Shown: positions 17,679-26,646, counted from the first letter of the stretch. The stretch is DNA of 35,249 nucleotides from an uncultured Saprospiraceae bacterium (GCA_938018185.1 CALIIW010000285.1:1-35249); one strand, 5' to 3'. The notes: generated by a model from the sequence alone, not told the origin. Translations and numbers: made by a program.

Positions 17679-18080
17679 ATGAGCTCCATTTTTTCTAAAA
17701 TAATAGCTGGTGAAATTCCCTCTTATAAAATTGCAGAAACTGATCGCTTCTTAGCTTTCTTTGATATTAATCCTGTTGCCATAGGACATACACTCGTTAT
17801 TCCAAAAACGGAAGTGGATTACATATTTGATATCCAGGATGATGACCTAGGAGAGATGATGATTTTTGCAAAAAAAGTGGCAAAGGCTATTCAAAAGGTT
17901 ATTCCTTGTAACAGAATAGGCGTCACAGTCATCGGTTTAGAAGTACCTCATGCACACATACATCTTATTCCTATCAATGAATTGCATGATATGAATTTCG
18001 AGAAACCTAAGAAAAGTTTAGATAAAGAAACCTTCGAAAAATTAGCAAAACAAATAAACTCGAGTTTTACTGATATTTAG
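17679..18080 (+). CDS. HIT-family nucleotide hydrolase/transferase
   Basis: A 133-residue histidine triad protein of the HINT branch, which hydrolyses purine nucleoside phosphoramidates. The triad is His91-Ala-His93-Ile-His95 (PHAHIHLIP), with the nucleotide-binding INPVAIGHTLVIPK segment at 30-43 and the start IFSKIIAGEIPSYKI typical of HINT. It sits three bases after greA, a pairing that implies shared transcription but no obvious shared pathway. Its 3' end overlaps the convergent lipoprotein gene by 14 bases, so no terminator separates them. Confidence 0.93.
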   Translation: MSSIFSKIIAGEIPSYKIAETDRFLAFFDINPVAIGHTLVIPKTEVDYIFDIQDDDLGEMMIFAKKVAKAIQKVIPCNRIGVTVIGLEVPHAHIHLIPINELHDMNFEKPKKSLDKETFEKLAKQINSSFTDI

Positions 18081-18567
18081 AAATATCTAAAGCCTTTGTT
18101 ACATTAACAGCTACTTTCCTATAATTCTGATCAGCTTCATCGATTATTATAAACTTGCAAGTCAAACCATCCTTGTCAAACTTAAGCGCTCTATTTGCTC
18201 CTTTAAATACTTTCAACTTACTTTCTGTCCAGCCAAGATTCTTCATTTCTTTTTGATAATAGGAAGCAACTTCCTCTTCACTTATATAGGTGTTTAGTTG
18301 CATTAAGAGTCCTTCTTCTTTGATTCTAGTACTTCCCACATTGTGTACAGCGACTTTAGGGTGAATTGGAAACCCCATGGCAACTAGATCTTCTGGATAG
18401 TCTTTTTCAGTCGATGGAAATATCTCTATAGGCTCACGAATTATCTTCATCTTTTCCTCTTTTGGCGCTTCTACTACTTCTTCTTCTACTGTATCAGTTT
18501 TTGGATCTGACTGACAGCTAAAAAACAAGGAAATAGTAATACAAAAGAAAAATATTAAAAATCTCAT
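18067..18567 (-). CDS. Predicted lipoprotein, function unknown
   Basis: A 166-residue protein with a lipoprotein signal: hydrophobic residues 3-17 (Phe-rich) and lipobox Cys18 (LFFSCQSDP). An acidic linker (EEEVVEAPKEEK, about 29-40) follows and leads to a globular part. The latter half, LNTYISEEEVASYYQKEMKN and LGWTESKL, resembles the helix-plus-strand pattern of small periplasmic domains in which an SxxEVxxFYxxxLxxxGW-like motif recurs; this is only a likeness. Its stop overlaps the HIT gene end by 14 bases. It is the last of a minus-strand run of four genes and 129 bases separate it from the DUF547 gene, so membership in one operon is uncertain. Confidence 0.8.
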   Translation of the reverse strand: MRFLIFFFCITISLFFSCQSDPKTDTVEEEVVEAPKEEKMKIIREPIEIFPSTEKDYPEDLVAMGFPIHPKVAVHNVGSTRIKEEGLLMQLNTYISEEEVASYYQKEMKNLGWTESKLKVFKGANRALKFDKDGLTCKFIIIDEADQNYRKVAVNVTKALDISKYQ

Positions 18568-18696
18568 ATCAGAATTTTTTTTAATGAAATTAATTTAAAA
18601 TAACTGCGGTGTTTTAAGCTTGAACTTGAAATTAACTTTAGCTACTTTAAGGTAAGATGCTACAATTTAACGAATAATAGCAAATAAAATTCCATA

Positions 18697-19458
18697 CTAT
18701 TCATTTAGCGTCCAGATATAGTCTAAATATTTTACATTAGCATTTTTGCTGATGTTTATATTACTGTACTGATTAATAAAATCAACAACATCCTTCCCGT
18801 CTTGCTTGAAGTCTCCAGCATACCATAAAAATAGTTTTGATAAATTAACTTCATTTTCACCAATGATATTTTTTCTAATATTATTGACGAAATATTTGGC
18901 TTGATCCTCTAATTGCTCTTCCAATCGACTAGCCGTGAATGCTTCAGCTCGAAGGCGAGGACAAGAATAGGAAGCACAGTTAACAGCAAAATGGATTCGA
19001 GGATCTTTAAATTGCTTTCGGATAATTCCATGTTCAATGTTATTTAAATCGTAAATGGAATTTTCAATATTTATAAACTTGATATCCCAAACTGTGTTCA
19101 CAAATGGAATTCCACTCTTAAGATCTTTAATACTTGAAACGGGGTATTTGTCTAGAATTAATTTGAGTGTAAAGGCATTGTAAGCGTTGATCCAATAGGC
19201 TAACTGATCAGCTTTAGGCCAATTTTTATCATTTGGATGATGCTTGCTTAGTTTCTGAATATAGTCTTCAAATAGTGCCTTATCTTCTAAAAATCCCTTG
19301 TAATCCACATTGCCAGCTTCGGAAACATGCTTTTTTAGCAGGATATCCCAATCATCATGTGCAATAGGTAAAGCATCAGATTTGACCTTTTCTACAGTCC
19401 CACAACTGTTGAGTAAAAAGATTGAGAACAAAATATAGAATGTAGTACGAATATGCAT
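18697..19458 (-). CDS. DUF547 lipoprotein
   Basis: A 253-residue exported protein with a lipobox at Cys19 (FLLNSCGTVEK). The DUF547 domain fills most of it: DQLAYWINAYNAFTLKLIL near 104-122, the IHFAVNCASYSCPRLRAEAF block near 166-185, and a C-terminal LSKLFLWYAGDF. The Asn-Cys-Ala-Ser and following His/Asp residues have been compared with papain/transglutaminase-like folds, but no catalytic activity can be asserted from this sequence. It lies 81 bases downstream of the candidate anti-sigma gene on the same strand, so it could belong to the sigma factor's own transcript or regulon. Envelope location is firm, role unknown. Confidence 0.85.
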   Translation of the reverse strand: MHIRTTFYILFSIFLLNSCGTVEKVKSDALPIAHDDWDILLKKHVSEAGNVDYKGFLEDKALFEDYIQKLSKHHPNDKNWPKADQLAYWINAYNAFTLKLILDKYPVSSIKDLKSGIPFVNTVWDIKFINIENSIYDLNNIEHGIIRKQFKDPRIHFAVNCASYSCPRLRAEAFTASRLEEQLEDQAKYFVNNIRKNIIGENEVNLSKLFLWYAGDFKQDGKDVVDFINQYSNINISKNANVKYLDYIWTLNE

Positions 19459-19539
19459 GACTTTTTTCTAGAATAACAAAGTATGTTAGTCTGAAGTTAA
19501 GTAAGAATACATAAAAAAATAAGAAAAGTTTGGATCCGT

Positions 19540-21357
19540 TTATCTAAATAAAGCTCTAGCGCCAGCTGACAAACTCACACTATTGAATCTGTCTTTGTTT
19601 GGACCAATTCCATTGTCAAGGAAATGTTGATAATTAGCTTGTCCAAAAATACTATACCTGTGTGATATTTTTCTTTCAAAGCCTAGACCTAGATCAGCAG
19701 TAAAGTATCTGTTTTCCAAGAAGGAACCTCCGTCTAGCAGACCTAAGGAATATATCTTTTGTGTATTTATCAATGTTCCATCTAACAATTGATCAGCCTT
19801 GCTTAAGTTTGGTGTTCGTTGTCTACTAGCAAACTCTGCCTTTTTATAATAATTGGCTTGCATCGCGATATTCAAAGAAGCACCACCAGAAATGAAAACT
19901 TCAGTTTTCTTTTCAGTTTTAAAATAGTACCTAATATGTAAAGGAACATTTAATAAATTCAATTCAATTTTATCTAACTCAAAACTTAAGTATCCATCTA
20001 AAATATTTCCTACTTTTTCTGATATAGGTTTTGGAGTATATTTTCTTGAGACATAATTTGCGCCCAATTCTATATCCCATCTACCTAGTCCTAAACTTGT
20101 TGCTAAACCAGCACCATAGCCAAGAGCGGCATGTTGATAGGATTTTACGGATAAAGCCTTATCGTAAGGGGTCATGATATAGTTATAGTCCGCATTTACT
20201 TGAGCTGACATTCTCCAACGTAGCAATGAAACAGGATTTTTGCAAACAATACAGTTTGGTATGATCTCGTCTGAGCCATCACTTAACATGCTTATAGCGG
20301 CAGCTTTCAATAGATTTGGACTCGAAATAAATTGATCTTCAAGCGCTTCTTGACCTTGAATTTTTTCTTCAAATGGATTTGAATCTAGTATAGCTTCATT
20401 TTTACTTAGTAGTGTTTTTGCCTTAGCAATGACATTAGATTTAATGGATGGGCTTGTACTTAAGCTTTTAGCTTTAAGGCCAGGTCCAGAATTGAAATCG
20501 CTAAGTTCTGAAAGGCTATTTAAATTTGAATTATTTAAAACATCATTTTTGACAATGATTTGATCACTATCTTTATTGACTTTACTTGAAGAAAGTAATG
20601 TGTTTTTAGTTTCAGTACTTTCAAAACTAGAATCAACAGCTTGATTATTATCAGCTAGATTTTTTTGCTCTAAATCTCTTTTTTCTACAAGCTTTGGCAA
20701 AATAGACATTTCTGAATTTTGGTTCATCTCATGCTGATCATCGATTTTTTGTTCAGCTAGTATCTCGATGTTTTCCTTCTTAAATATTTTATTTGCCTTT
20801 TTTAAAGGCATAAACTGACTTACACCTAAAAGGAATAACAACAGCAAGGACAACTCTGCAAATTTATACTTAAACAATAAGGTATACGGCAAGACAAATT
20901 CCCTATCGAGTTTGTTTTGAAATTTGTCCCAATTGCTTTCGTCATATGGAACGGTAAGGTTGTCTAAAGAACTATATGCCGCTAGATCAACTTCTTCAGG
21001 AATTTCGATATTGGAAAGATCTTCCTCTAATTGAATTTTATTTTCGAGAACATCCCAAGTAGATGGATCATAATTGGTGTCAATATTTTCTAAAGCAGAT
21101 TTAGCTTTAGAATCAATAAGCTCGTCAATAGCTAAGCCAGTATCCACTTGGTTTAGAGCAGCTGCTAAACTTGTCCAAGTTGCAGCATCATAAACTTCTT
21201 CAAGATTGTTTAGTTTATTTTTGATACTATCGTCAAAAGAGGAATCACTAGCAGTATCTAGTTGATTCTGCAAAGTAGCCCATGTATTTCCAGGCTCACC
21301 TGCGTCATACTGCTCTAAATGTGCCTTAATTACCTTATCTAGGTATTCATTCTCCAT
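19540..21357 (-). CDS. Candidate dual-membrane-spanning anti-sigma factor with outer-membrane barrel
   Basis: A 605-residue protein without an N-terminal signal peptide. Residues 1-165 are acidic and soluble and hold four related modules ending in W26, W61, W101 and W143, three of them with a YDxxxW core (Tyr56, Tyr96, Tyr138) followed by a short amphipathic helix. One membrane helix follows (about 166-184, LSLLLLFLLGVSQF). A Ser/Asn/Lys-rich linker runs to about 370, then CIVC and a C-terminal region of about 220 residues with alternating beta hairpins typical of a small outer-membrane barrel, ending GARALFR. This order would place the N-terminus in the cytoplasm and the barrel in the outer membrane. 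The gene overlaps the ECF sigma gene by 11 bases. Dual-membrane anti-sigma proteins of this plan have been described in Bacteroides; sigma binding here is inferred. Confidence 0.75.
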   Translation of the reverse strand: MENEYLDKVIKAHLEQYDAGEPGNTWATLQNQLDTASDSSFDDSIKNKLNNLEEVYDAATWTSLAAALNQVDTGLAIDELIDSKAKSALENIDTNYDPSTWDVLENKIQLEEDLSNIEIPEEVDLAAYSSLDNLTVPYDESNWDKFQNKLDREFVLPYTLLFKYKFAELSLLLLFLLGVSQFMPLKKANKIFKKENIEILAEQKIDDQHEMNQNSEMSILPKLVEKRDLEQKNLADNNQAVDSSFESTETKNTLLSSSKVNKDSDQIIVKNDVLNNSNLNSLSELSDFNSGPGLKAKSLSTSPSIKSNVIAKAKTLLSKNEAILDSNPFEEKIQGQEALEDQFISSPNLLKAAAISMLSDGSDEIIPNCIVCKNPVSLLRWRMSAQVNADYNYIMTPYDKALSVKSYQHAALGYGAGLATSLGLGRWDIELGANYVSRKYTPKPISEKVGNILDGYLSFELDKIELNLLNVPLHIRYYFKTEKKTEVFISGGASLNIAMQANYYKKAEFASRQRTPNLSKADQLLDGTLINTQKIYSLGLLDGGSFLENRYFTADLGLGFERKISHRYSIFGQANYQHFLDNGIGPNKDRFNSVSLSAGARALFR

Positions 21358-21910
21358 GCTTAGTATATCTCGATTTTAATATCTTTTTTAACTTCATACG
21401 AGCTTTAACCAAATTAGATCTGGAGGTGCTCTCAGTGATATTTAGTTTATCTGCTACTTCTTTGTGTGAATAACCTTCAATTACATATAAATTAAAAACT
21501 ACTCTATAAGCTGGAGACAAAGATTGTACTGCTTCTAAGATTTCTTTTTCACTTACTTTGCTGATCGCATCAGCCTCTTCGCTCTTCACTTCGTAAGCAG
21601 TGTCAATGTCTTCCGTTCTTCTTCTAACCATCTTTCTATAATAATCAATTGCTGTATTGACCATTATTCTTCTCATCCAAGCAATTATTGACGTGCCAGG
21701 CTTATACTTATCAATATTCTTAAAGATCTTTATAAAACCCTCATGAAGAATATCTAATGCATCATCCTTATTGTTGGAATATCGCAAACATACACCCATT
21801 AACTTGCCATAGTGCTCTTCATAGAGTACTTTCTGGGCCCATCGCTCTTTAGCAATACAGGCTTTTATCAAGTCTTTTTCCTGGTTTTTCAAATTTATGG
21901 CGATATTCAT
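21347..21910 (-). CDS. ECF-family RNA polymerase sigma factor
   Basis: A 187-residue sigma-70 family member with only regions 2 and 4. Region 2 is at about 25-95: a DALDILHEGFIKIFKNIDKY segment for core binding and -10 recognition, then IIAWMRRIMVNTAIDYYRK. Region 4 is at about 128-180: LSPAYRVVFNLYVIEGYSHK, then EVADKLNITESTSRSNLVKARMKLKKIL as the helix-turn-helix. The stop overlaps the start of the downstream membrane protein by 11 bases, the normal arrangement for a sigma factor and its anti-sigma. Its target promoters cannot be read from the window. Autoregulation is typical of the group, and the gap upstream holds repeated AACCTTAT motifs worth testing. Confidence 0.93.
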   Translation of the reverse strand: MNIAINLKNQEKDLIKACIAKERWAQKVLYEEHYGKLMGVCLRYSNNKDDALDILHEGFIKIFKNIDKYKPGTSIIAWMRRIMVNTAIDYYRKMVRRRTEDIDTAYEVKSEEADAISKVSEKEILEAVQSLSPAYRVVFNLYVIEGYSHKEVADKLNITESTSRSNLVKARMKLKKILKSRYTKHGE

Positions 21911-22339
21911 TATTTCAGGTTTAGTAATTTATACAATTTACTGCTCACTTACAACAGGTAAATCATACTAAATATAGCTAAAAAGTATCATCCTTAAAGA
22001 AACCTTATGATTCCTAAGAATATTGTGAAAAACCTTATAATTATCACTATATACCATTTGCCCTTACAATAATCGAATATATTTTGTTTTATTCAAAAGC
22101 ATGCTGCGTTAGAAATACCCGCCATAGCTTTGACTCTGACTGCGTTTTTTGCCTTGCCTACAGTGGAATAAATTCAAAACCTTATAAGATATTGTAAAGC
22201 GTAAATGGTATCATTGAATAACTATCTAACGATTTGGAGACTTTATTCGCTGCTGAGGGATTTGTGGAAATATCATTCAATATTCTACCTAGTTTCGACG
22301 TTTTGCTCGTAACTTTAAATTTATAAAAACAATAGTTTC
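21911..22339. other. Gap between the divergent sigma factor and OmpH-like genes
   Basis: 429 bases, AT-rich, with no coding frame judged real. It contains three copies of an AACCTTATRA motif (22001-22010, 22031-22040, 22178-22187). It also has a GC-richer stretch (22100-22160) with CTGCGTT repeated at 22104-22110 and 22138-22144 in a REP-like setting. No confident -33/-7 promoter was identified for either gene. Confidence 0.5.
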
Positions 22340-22855
22340 ATGATCAACTTTCTTCATAAACAGTTCATATTATTAATCTTACTTTTTTGTAGCTTAAATA
22401 GCTTTGCTCAAAAGTATGGACACCTAAATTCAGGAAATATTATTGAGATATATCCCGATGTAGCCAACTCTGATGCTGTATTAGAGAAATTTCAAAAACA
22501 ACTTATTGACGCATTCACAGTAAAAATGGAAGCATTTGAGGTGGCCTATAATAATTTAAACAAATTGGTCCAAGGAGGAACTTTGAGCCCAAAACAACAG
22601 CAAGAAGAAGAGGCAAAACTAAAAGTAATGCAAGAAGAAATTGTCAAACTGGAAAGAGAGAATGATCAAAAAATCAGAGACAAGCGAGTAGAATTATTAA
22701 AGCCAATTTTAGATAAAGTGAATAATGCCATTCAGGAAGTTGGAAAAGAAAATGGCTACACAATGATATTTGACTCCGCCATTTTTAATGCATTGCTTTA
22801 TGTAGATGAAGCGGACGATGTATCTGACATGGTAAAAGCTAAGCTCGGAATCTAA
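22340..22855 (+). CDS. OmpH/Skp-family periplasmic chaperone
   Basis: A 171-residue exported protein. The signal peptide (about 1-24) ends NSFAQ. The mature chain opens with YGHLNSGNIIEIYPD, the OmpH beta-strand start, continues with a long charged coiled coil (about 50-130; QQQEEEAKLKVMQEEIVKLE) and closes with the returning strand KENGYTMIFDSAIFNALLYV. In Skp this forms a trimeric, jellyfish-shaped holder for unfolded outer-membrane proteins. The usual bamA/lpxD neighbours are absent, so this is probably one of several paralogues. It is divergent from the ECF sigma gene, raising the possibility of envelope-stress control (inference). A bidirectional terminator follows. Confidence 0.9.
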   Translation: MINFLHKQFILLILLFCSLNSFAQKYGHLNSGNIIEIYPDVANSDAVLEKFQKQLIDAFTVKMEAFEVAYNNLNKLVQGGTLSPKQQQEEEAKLKVMQEEIVKLERENDQKIRDKRVELLKPILDKVNNAIQEVGKENGYTMIFDSAIFNALLYVDEADDVSDMVKAKLGI

Positions 22856-22890
22856 AAGGGAAAAATAAACCGCAAAATGTAAAATTTTAT

Positions 22891-22934
22891 ATGCAAAATG
22901 TCAAAGTGATTGAATTCGCTTTGACATTTTGCAT
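22891..22934. terminator. Bidirectional terminator between convergent genes
   Basis: A 16-base perfect stem (22891-22906 and 22919-22934) with a 12-base loop, A/T-rich on both sides. It lies between the OmpH-like stop and the convergent site-2 protease stop. Confidence 0.7.
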
Positions 22935-22961
22935 TTAATAAGAGAAAATCTTTTGATGGCC

Positions 22962-24044
22962 CTAGGAAGTCTGCTCGTTGATAAAATTATTTATCGCCTC
23001 AATATCCAAAGTTCCAACAAGTACCTCTTCATCATAGACAGGCACAATGCTGTAGCCATTATTTTGAAAAGCCTTTATCAATGGTTTTAACTTTTGATCT
23101 AGAGTTATTTTTTCAAAATTACTACTCTTATAATCCAAAACATCTGCATCCGTATCATTCTGCTCCATAGCCTCGACTAAGAACAATTCATGCAAGACCG
23201 CTATTGGCTCTTCTTGGTGCATGATTAAAAAACTCTTCTCACCTTGTTTGCGCAAACCTACTGCTCTAGAAATTTTGTCAGAAGGGGAGAGCGGAGTAAA
23301 TTTTGTTTTCAGGAGGTCTTTGGCGGTAGCATTATCTATAACAGATTCTGTTTTTACATTTTTGTATTCTGACCTGGCCATTAAAAATATAAACACAGCG
23401 ATAAAAGGCAATACCAAATGCGAAGCATAAATTCCGTAAACCAAAAAAATAACAGCAAAGCTTTGGCCGACAATGCTTGCAATCCTAGTTGCTTTTAATC
23501 TTCCCATTTTGATAGAAAGCAATGCTCGTAATACACGACCTCCATCCATTGGAAAGGCAGGAATCATATTAAACAATGCTAAAATAGCATTCATATAAAA
23601 TAACATGGGTAGAATGTTCTCGGGCTTACTTAGGAAATCAACTTCTGTACCTAGTAAGTGAAAACCATTTTCTCTGACAAAAAGTAGAAAAGGCAAAATA
23701 ATCAGAGCCATTATTAAATTAACCGCAGGTCCAGCGACTGCCACTAAAAATTCATGCCATGGATTCTTTGGGATCTCCTCTAATCTAGCAACTCCTCCTA
23801 TTGGAGACAGTATAATGTCCCTAGTCTTAACGCCAAATTTTCTTGCAGTCAAGGAATGCCCAAATTCATGCATAACCACTAAACTGAACATGGCAATAAA
23901 GAATATGCAAAGGAAAAAATAGCCTGTAGCATCCTGACCGGAAGTATATCCTACATAGAGAATAGACAAAAGGATAAGGGAAAAAGTCCAATGCACATAG
24001 ATTGGAATTTGTGCAATAACACCCAGTTTTAAAGCTCCTTTCAT
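22962..24044 (-). CDS. Site-2 protease family (M50) membrane metalloprotease with CBS pair
   Basis: A 360-residue inner-membrane zinc protease that cuts substrates within the membrane. HEFGH (His59, Glu60, His63) supplies the zinc site and catalytic Glu in the second hydrophobic segment, and FNMIPAFPMDGGR near 158-170 supplies the third ligand (Asp167). There are about six membrane spans to residue 222. The C-terminal part (about 235-360) has two CBS-like units, the last being NNGYSIVPVYDEEVLVGTLD, which in relatives bind adenine nucleotides. No PDZ domain is present, so it is not the RseP type; it matches the SpoIVFB-like/CBS subfamily. It is not in an operon with the sigma/anti-sigma pair but lies within 1.1 kb of it; a link to anti-sigma cleavage is only speculation. 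Confidence 0.92.
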   Translation of the reverse strand: MKGALKLGVIAQIPIYVHWTFSLILLSILYVGYTSGQDATGYFFLCIFFIAMFSLVVMHEFGHSLTARKFGVKTRDIILSPIGGVARLEEIPKNPWHEFLVAVAGPAVNLIMALIILPFLLFVRENGFHLLGTEVDFLSKPENILPMLFYMNAILALFNMIPAFPMDGGRVLRALLSIKMGRLKATRIASIVGQSFAVIFLVYGIYASHLVLPFIAVFIFLMARSEYKNVKTESVIDNATAKDLLKTKFTPLSPSDKISRAVGLRKQGEKSFLIMHQEEPIAVLHELFLVEAMEQNDTDADVLDYKSSNFEKITLDQKLKPLIKAFQNNGYSIVPVYDEEVLVGTLDIEAINNFINEQTS

Positions 24045-24115
24045 TAGAATAAGGTAATTAAGTACATGTAGATTAAAACGAAAAAAAGTAAGGCTTAATC
24101 TAATACTAGCACTAA

Positions 24116-25300
24116 TTACGCTTTTTGTAACTTATTTCCGCTTAATTGTACTTGTGTTTCACCTTTAATCACTGATCGAGAGATTACTACTTTTTGTATT
24201 TCTGAAGTTCCTTCATAAATCTGTGTAATCTTAGCGTCTCTCATCAATCGTTCTACATGATATTCTTTTACAAATCCATAGCCACCATGTATTTGCACTG
24301 CTTCAACAGAATGCTTCATTGCAGCATCTGAAGCAGCAAGCTTTGCCATTGAACTGGATAGATCAAAATTCATTCCTTGGTCTTTCATCCAAGCGGATCT
24401 ATAAACTAACAATCTTGCTGCTTCAATATCAGTAGCCATATCGGCTAACTTAAAAGCTATTGCTTGATGTTGATTGATTGGTTTGCCAAAAGCATTTCTT
24501 TCATGAGAATAAGCTAAAGCCAATTCATAAGAACCTGCTGCGATACCTAGCGCTTGTGCAGCAATTCCAATTCTACCACCAGATAATACTTTCATGGCGA
24601 ATTTAAAACCAAAGCCATCATCGCCGATTCTATTTTCTTTTGGAACTTTAACATTGTTGTACATTATAGAACATGTATCTGAAGACCTGATACCTAATTT
24701 ATCTTCCTTAGCACCAAGTGCAATTCCTTCTGAATCTGCCTCTACAATCAAAACATTTATTCCCTTATGTTTTAATTCAACATTTGATTGTGCAACCACC
24801 AAGTGAACGGCAGAGGTCGTACCATTTGTGATCCAATTTTTTGTCCCATTCAACAAATAATGGTCTCCCATATCAATGGCTGTCGTCGTTTGGCTAGTAG
24901 CATCCGAACCCGCTTCAGGCTCTGACAAACAGAACGAGCCTATCCATTCTCCTGAAGTCAACTTTGGTAAGTACTTTCTCTTTTGTGCTTCACTTCCAAA
25001 TTTTTCAATTCCCCAACATATCAAGGAGTTGTTTACAGACATGATAACGGAGCAGGAATTGTCAACTTTTGATATTTCTTCCATTGCCAAGACATAAGAC
25101 ATTGTATCCATGCCTCCACCACCATACTCCGGTGAGACCATCATACCCAAAAAGCCTAGCTCACCCATCTTTCTGACTTGTTCTGTAGGAAAGATCATCT
25201 TATTGTCTCGCTCTATAACACCAGGTTTTAGTTCCTGTTGAGCAAAATCTCTTGCTGCTTCTTTAACAGCTAGTTGTTCTTCATTTAATTGGAAATCCAT
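24116..25300 (-). CDS. Short-chain acyl-CoA dehydrogenase
   Basis: A 394-residue FAD flavoprotein that introduces the alpha-beta double bond into acyl-CoA. Signatures: FCLSEPEAGSDA (flavin and substrate loop), NGTKNWITNG, RNAFGKPINQHQAIAFKLAD, and the C-terminal QIHGGYGFVKEYHVERLMRD, with the catalytic base Glu363 in IYEGTSEIQ. That Glu position is the one used by butyryl-, glutaryl- and most bacterial short/branched-chain enzymes; chain length cannot be settled from sequence. Length is normal, with a short tail after the catalytic segment. It stands alone on the minus strand with its own promoter. Confidence 0.94.
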   Translation of the reverse strand: MDFQLNEEQLAVKEAARDFAQQELKPGVIERDNKMIFPTEQVRKMGELGFLGMMVSPEYGGGGMDTMSYVLAMEEISKVDNSCSVIMSVNNSLICWGIEKFGSEAQKRKYLPKLTSGEWIGSFCLSEPEAGSDATSQTTTAIDMGDHYLLNGTKNWITNGTTSAVHLVVAQSNVELKHKGINVLIVEADSEGIALGAKEDKLGIRSSDTCSIMYNNVKVPKENRIGDDGFGFKFAMKVLSGGRIGIAAQALGIAAGSYELALAYSHERNAFGKPINQHQAIAFKLADMATDIEAARLLVYRSAWMKDQGMNFDLSSSMAKLAASDAAMKHSVEAVQIHGGYGFVKEYHVERLMRDAKITQIYEGTSEIQKVVISRSVIKGETQVQLSGNKLQKA

Positions 25301-25347
25301 GATAATAAGTATTAGTGCAGCGAATTTTCGCTAAATTTATTGTAAGG

Positions 25348-25355
25348 CAAAAGTA
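25348..25355 (-). promoter_or_regulatory. -7 box for the acyl-CoA dehydrogenase
   Basis: Read on the minus strand this is TACTTTTG, an exact TAnnTTTG match 48 bases before the start codon. Confidence 0.4.
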
Positions 25356-25371
25356 CATAATAATCTAGAAT

Positions 25372-26646
25372 TTACGATGTGGATTTGCTATTGATTATCG
25401 CTCTTTTGTTAGTAATTAATACAATTGCAGCTAAAACTAGAAAAATGGATAAAATAAGAAAGGTATAAATGATATTATTCGCTTCATCGAAAAAAGCAAT
25501 ACTGAAAACACTTACGAATATGATCCTAAATAGGATGTTAGACATGTTGAATAAAGAGGCAGCCCTGCCAAAAACATGATTTGGGATTTTCTTAAACAAA
25601 AAGGTCGTTCTTATTATTCTTCCTCCTGCATTCGTCAAACCAAGAACAAATAACATAGCATATAAAAAGAAGGCCTGTTTTGTTGCGAAAAGGGTAAAAA
25701 ACAAAGCGGCTGTCATCAGAGTAAGTATAATCAAAGCTGTTGGAGCTTTAACTCTTCTAAAAATTGTATTTATAGTGACCCCAGCTAAAAAAGCACCTAT
25801 TGAGTAACAGACATCGCTAAAAGCATACATGTCTCCACCTCCCTGCAAATGTGCATCGACATATTTTGCGCCGAGCAAAAAGCCCTCAAGAATAACTACA
25901 ACAAAAATGCAATAAGAAGACACGCCAAAAATAAAGACCTCTGGGTATTTTTTGAAGTAAGCTAAGCCACTTTTTAAACGGGACATGATACTGCCCGTTT
26001 CTATCTTTGGTTTCTTGATAGCTTGATAGCTTATGAATGATATTATAATTAAGGAAACAAAATAAGTAATTCCATCCATCAAAAATATATCCTCAATCTT
26101 CCATGCTTCGATAGTGAACGGAATATTGACTTGTAGGCCTAAAAAATTCTGTGGGCCTTTTACCACGCCTTCCAATAAGATAGCCGCACAGGCTCCTGCC
26201 AACATGGAGCTTAGCTGACCTTGTATCTCCAAGTAAGAAGTGATTTTTCCGTATTGATGTGGTTCTGTGATTTCTTGAACAAAGGCATACAAATTGGGAT
26301 AATGAATGTTGTAGTTCATAAATGTCATACCGAATATTCCTGCAACAAAATACCATGGTAATCCTCCATTCGCAAATCCAATACTTGCAACTGAAATAAG
26401 TATAACAGCCGATATCAAATTGGCAACCAAGAAGATCTTCTTACGATTGTATTTGTCAATAATGACACCACAGTAAGGAACCCAAAACAATACCACGAAA
26501 TTTGCAAAGATGAAAAACTTGGTATAGGTCGGAAACATTTCCTGCTGTACGAAATACCATGGTATAGCGATCATGCTTATGCCTTGTGCAATAGATGAGA
26601 TACTATTAGCAATAAACAAAAGAATGATGCCACTGATGTTCTTCAT
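25372..26646 (-). CDS. MFS transporter
   Basis: A 424-residue inner-membrane protein with about 12 hydrophobic spans and the loop-2-to-3 pattern of the major facilitator superfamily: CGVIIDKYNRKKIFLVANL near 59-77 is the motif A equivalent (D-x-x-N/G-R-K/R). A long central hydrophilic segment (about 165-232) divides two six-span halves. It resembles the MFS_3/enterobactin-exporter-like group, but the substrate is not predictable. Its start codon shares one base with the stop of the upstream DUF4286 gene (TAATG), so the two are translationally coupled. Confidence 0.88.
   Translation of the reverse strand: MKNISGIILLFIANSISSIAQGISMIAIPWYFVQQEMFPTYTKFFIFANFVVLFWVPYCGVIIDKYNRKKIFLVANLISAVILISVASIGFANGGLPWYFVAGIFGMTFMNYNIHYPNLYAFVQEITEPHQYGKITSYLEIQGQLSSMLAGACAAILLEGVVKGPQNFLGLQVNIPFTIEAWKIEDIFLMDGITYFVSLIIISFISYQAIKKPKIETGSIMSRLKSGLAYFKKYPEVFIFGVSSYCIFVVVILEGFLLGAKYVDAHLQGGGDMYAFSDVCYSIGAFLAGVTINTIFRRVKAPTALIILTLMTAALFFTLFATKQAFFLYAMLFVLGLTNAGGRIIRTTFLFKKIPNHVFGRAASLFNMSNILFRIIFVSVFSIAFFDEANNIIYTFLILSIFLVLAAIVLITNKRAIINSKSTS

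Noticed and set aside
22962..24044. RseP-type protease serving the nearby anti-sigma factor
   Set aside because: It lacks a PDZ domain and carries CBS repeats, and it is on its own transcript; proximity alone is not enough.
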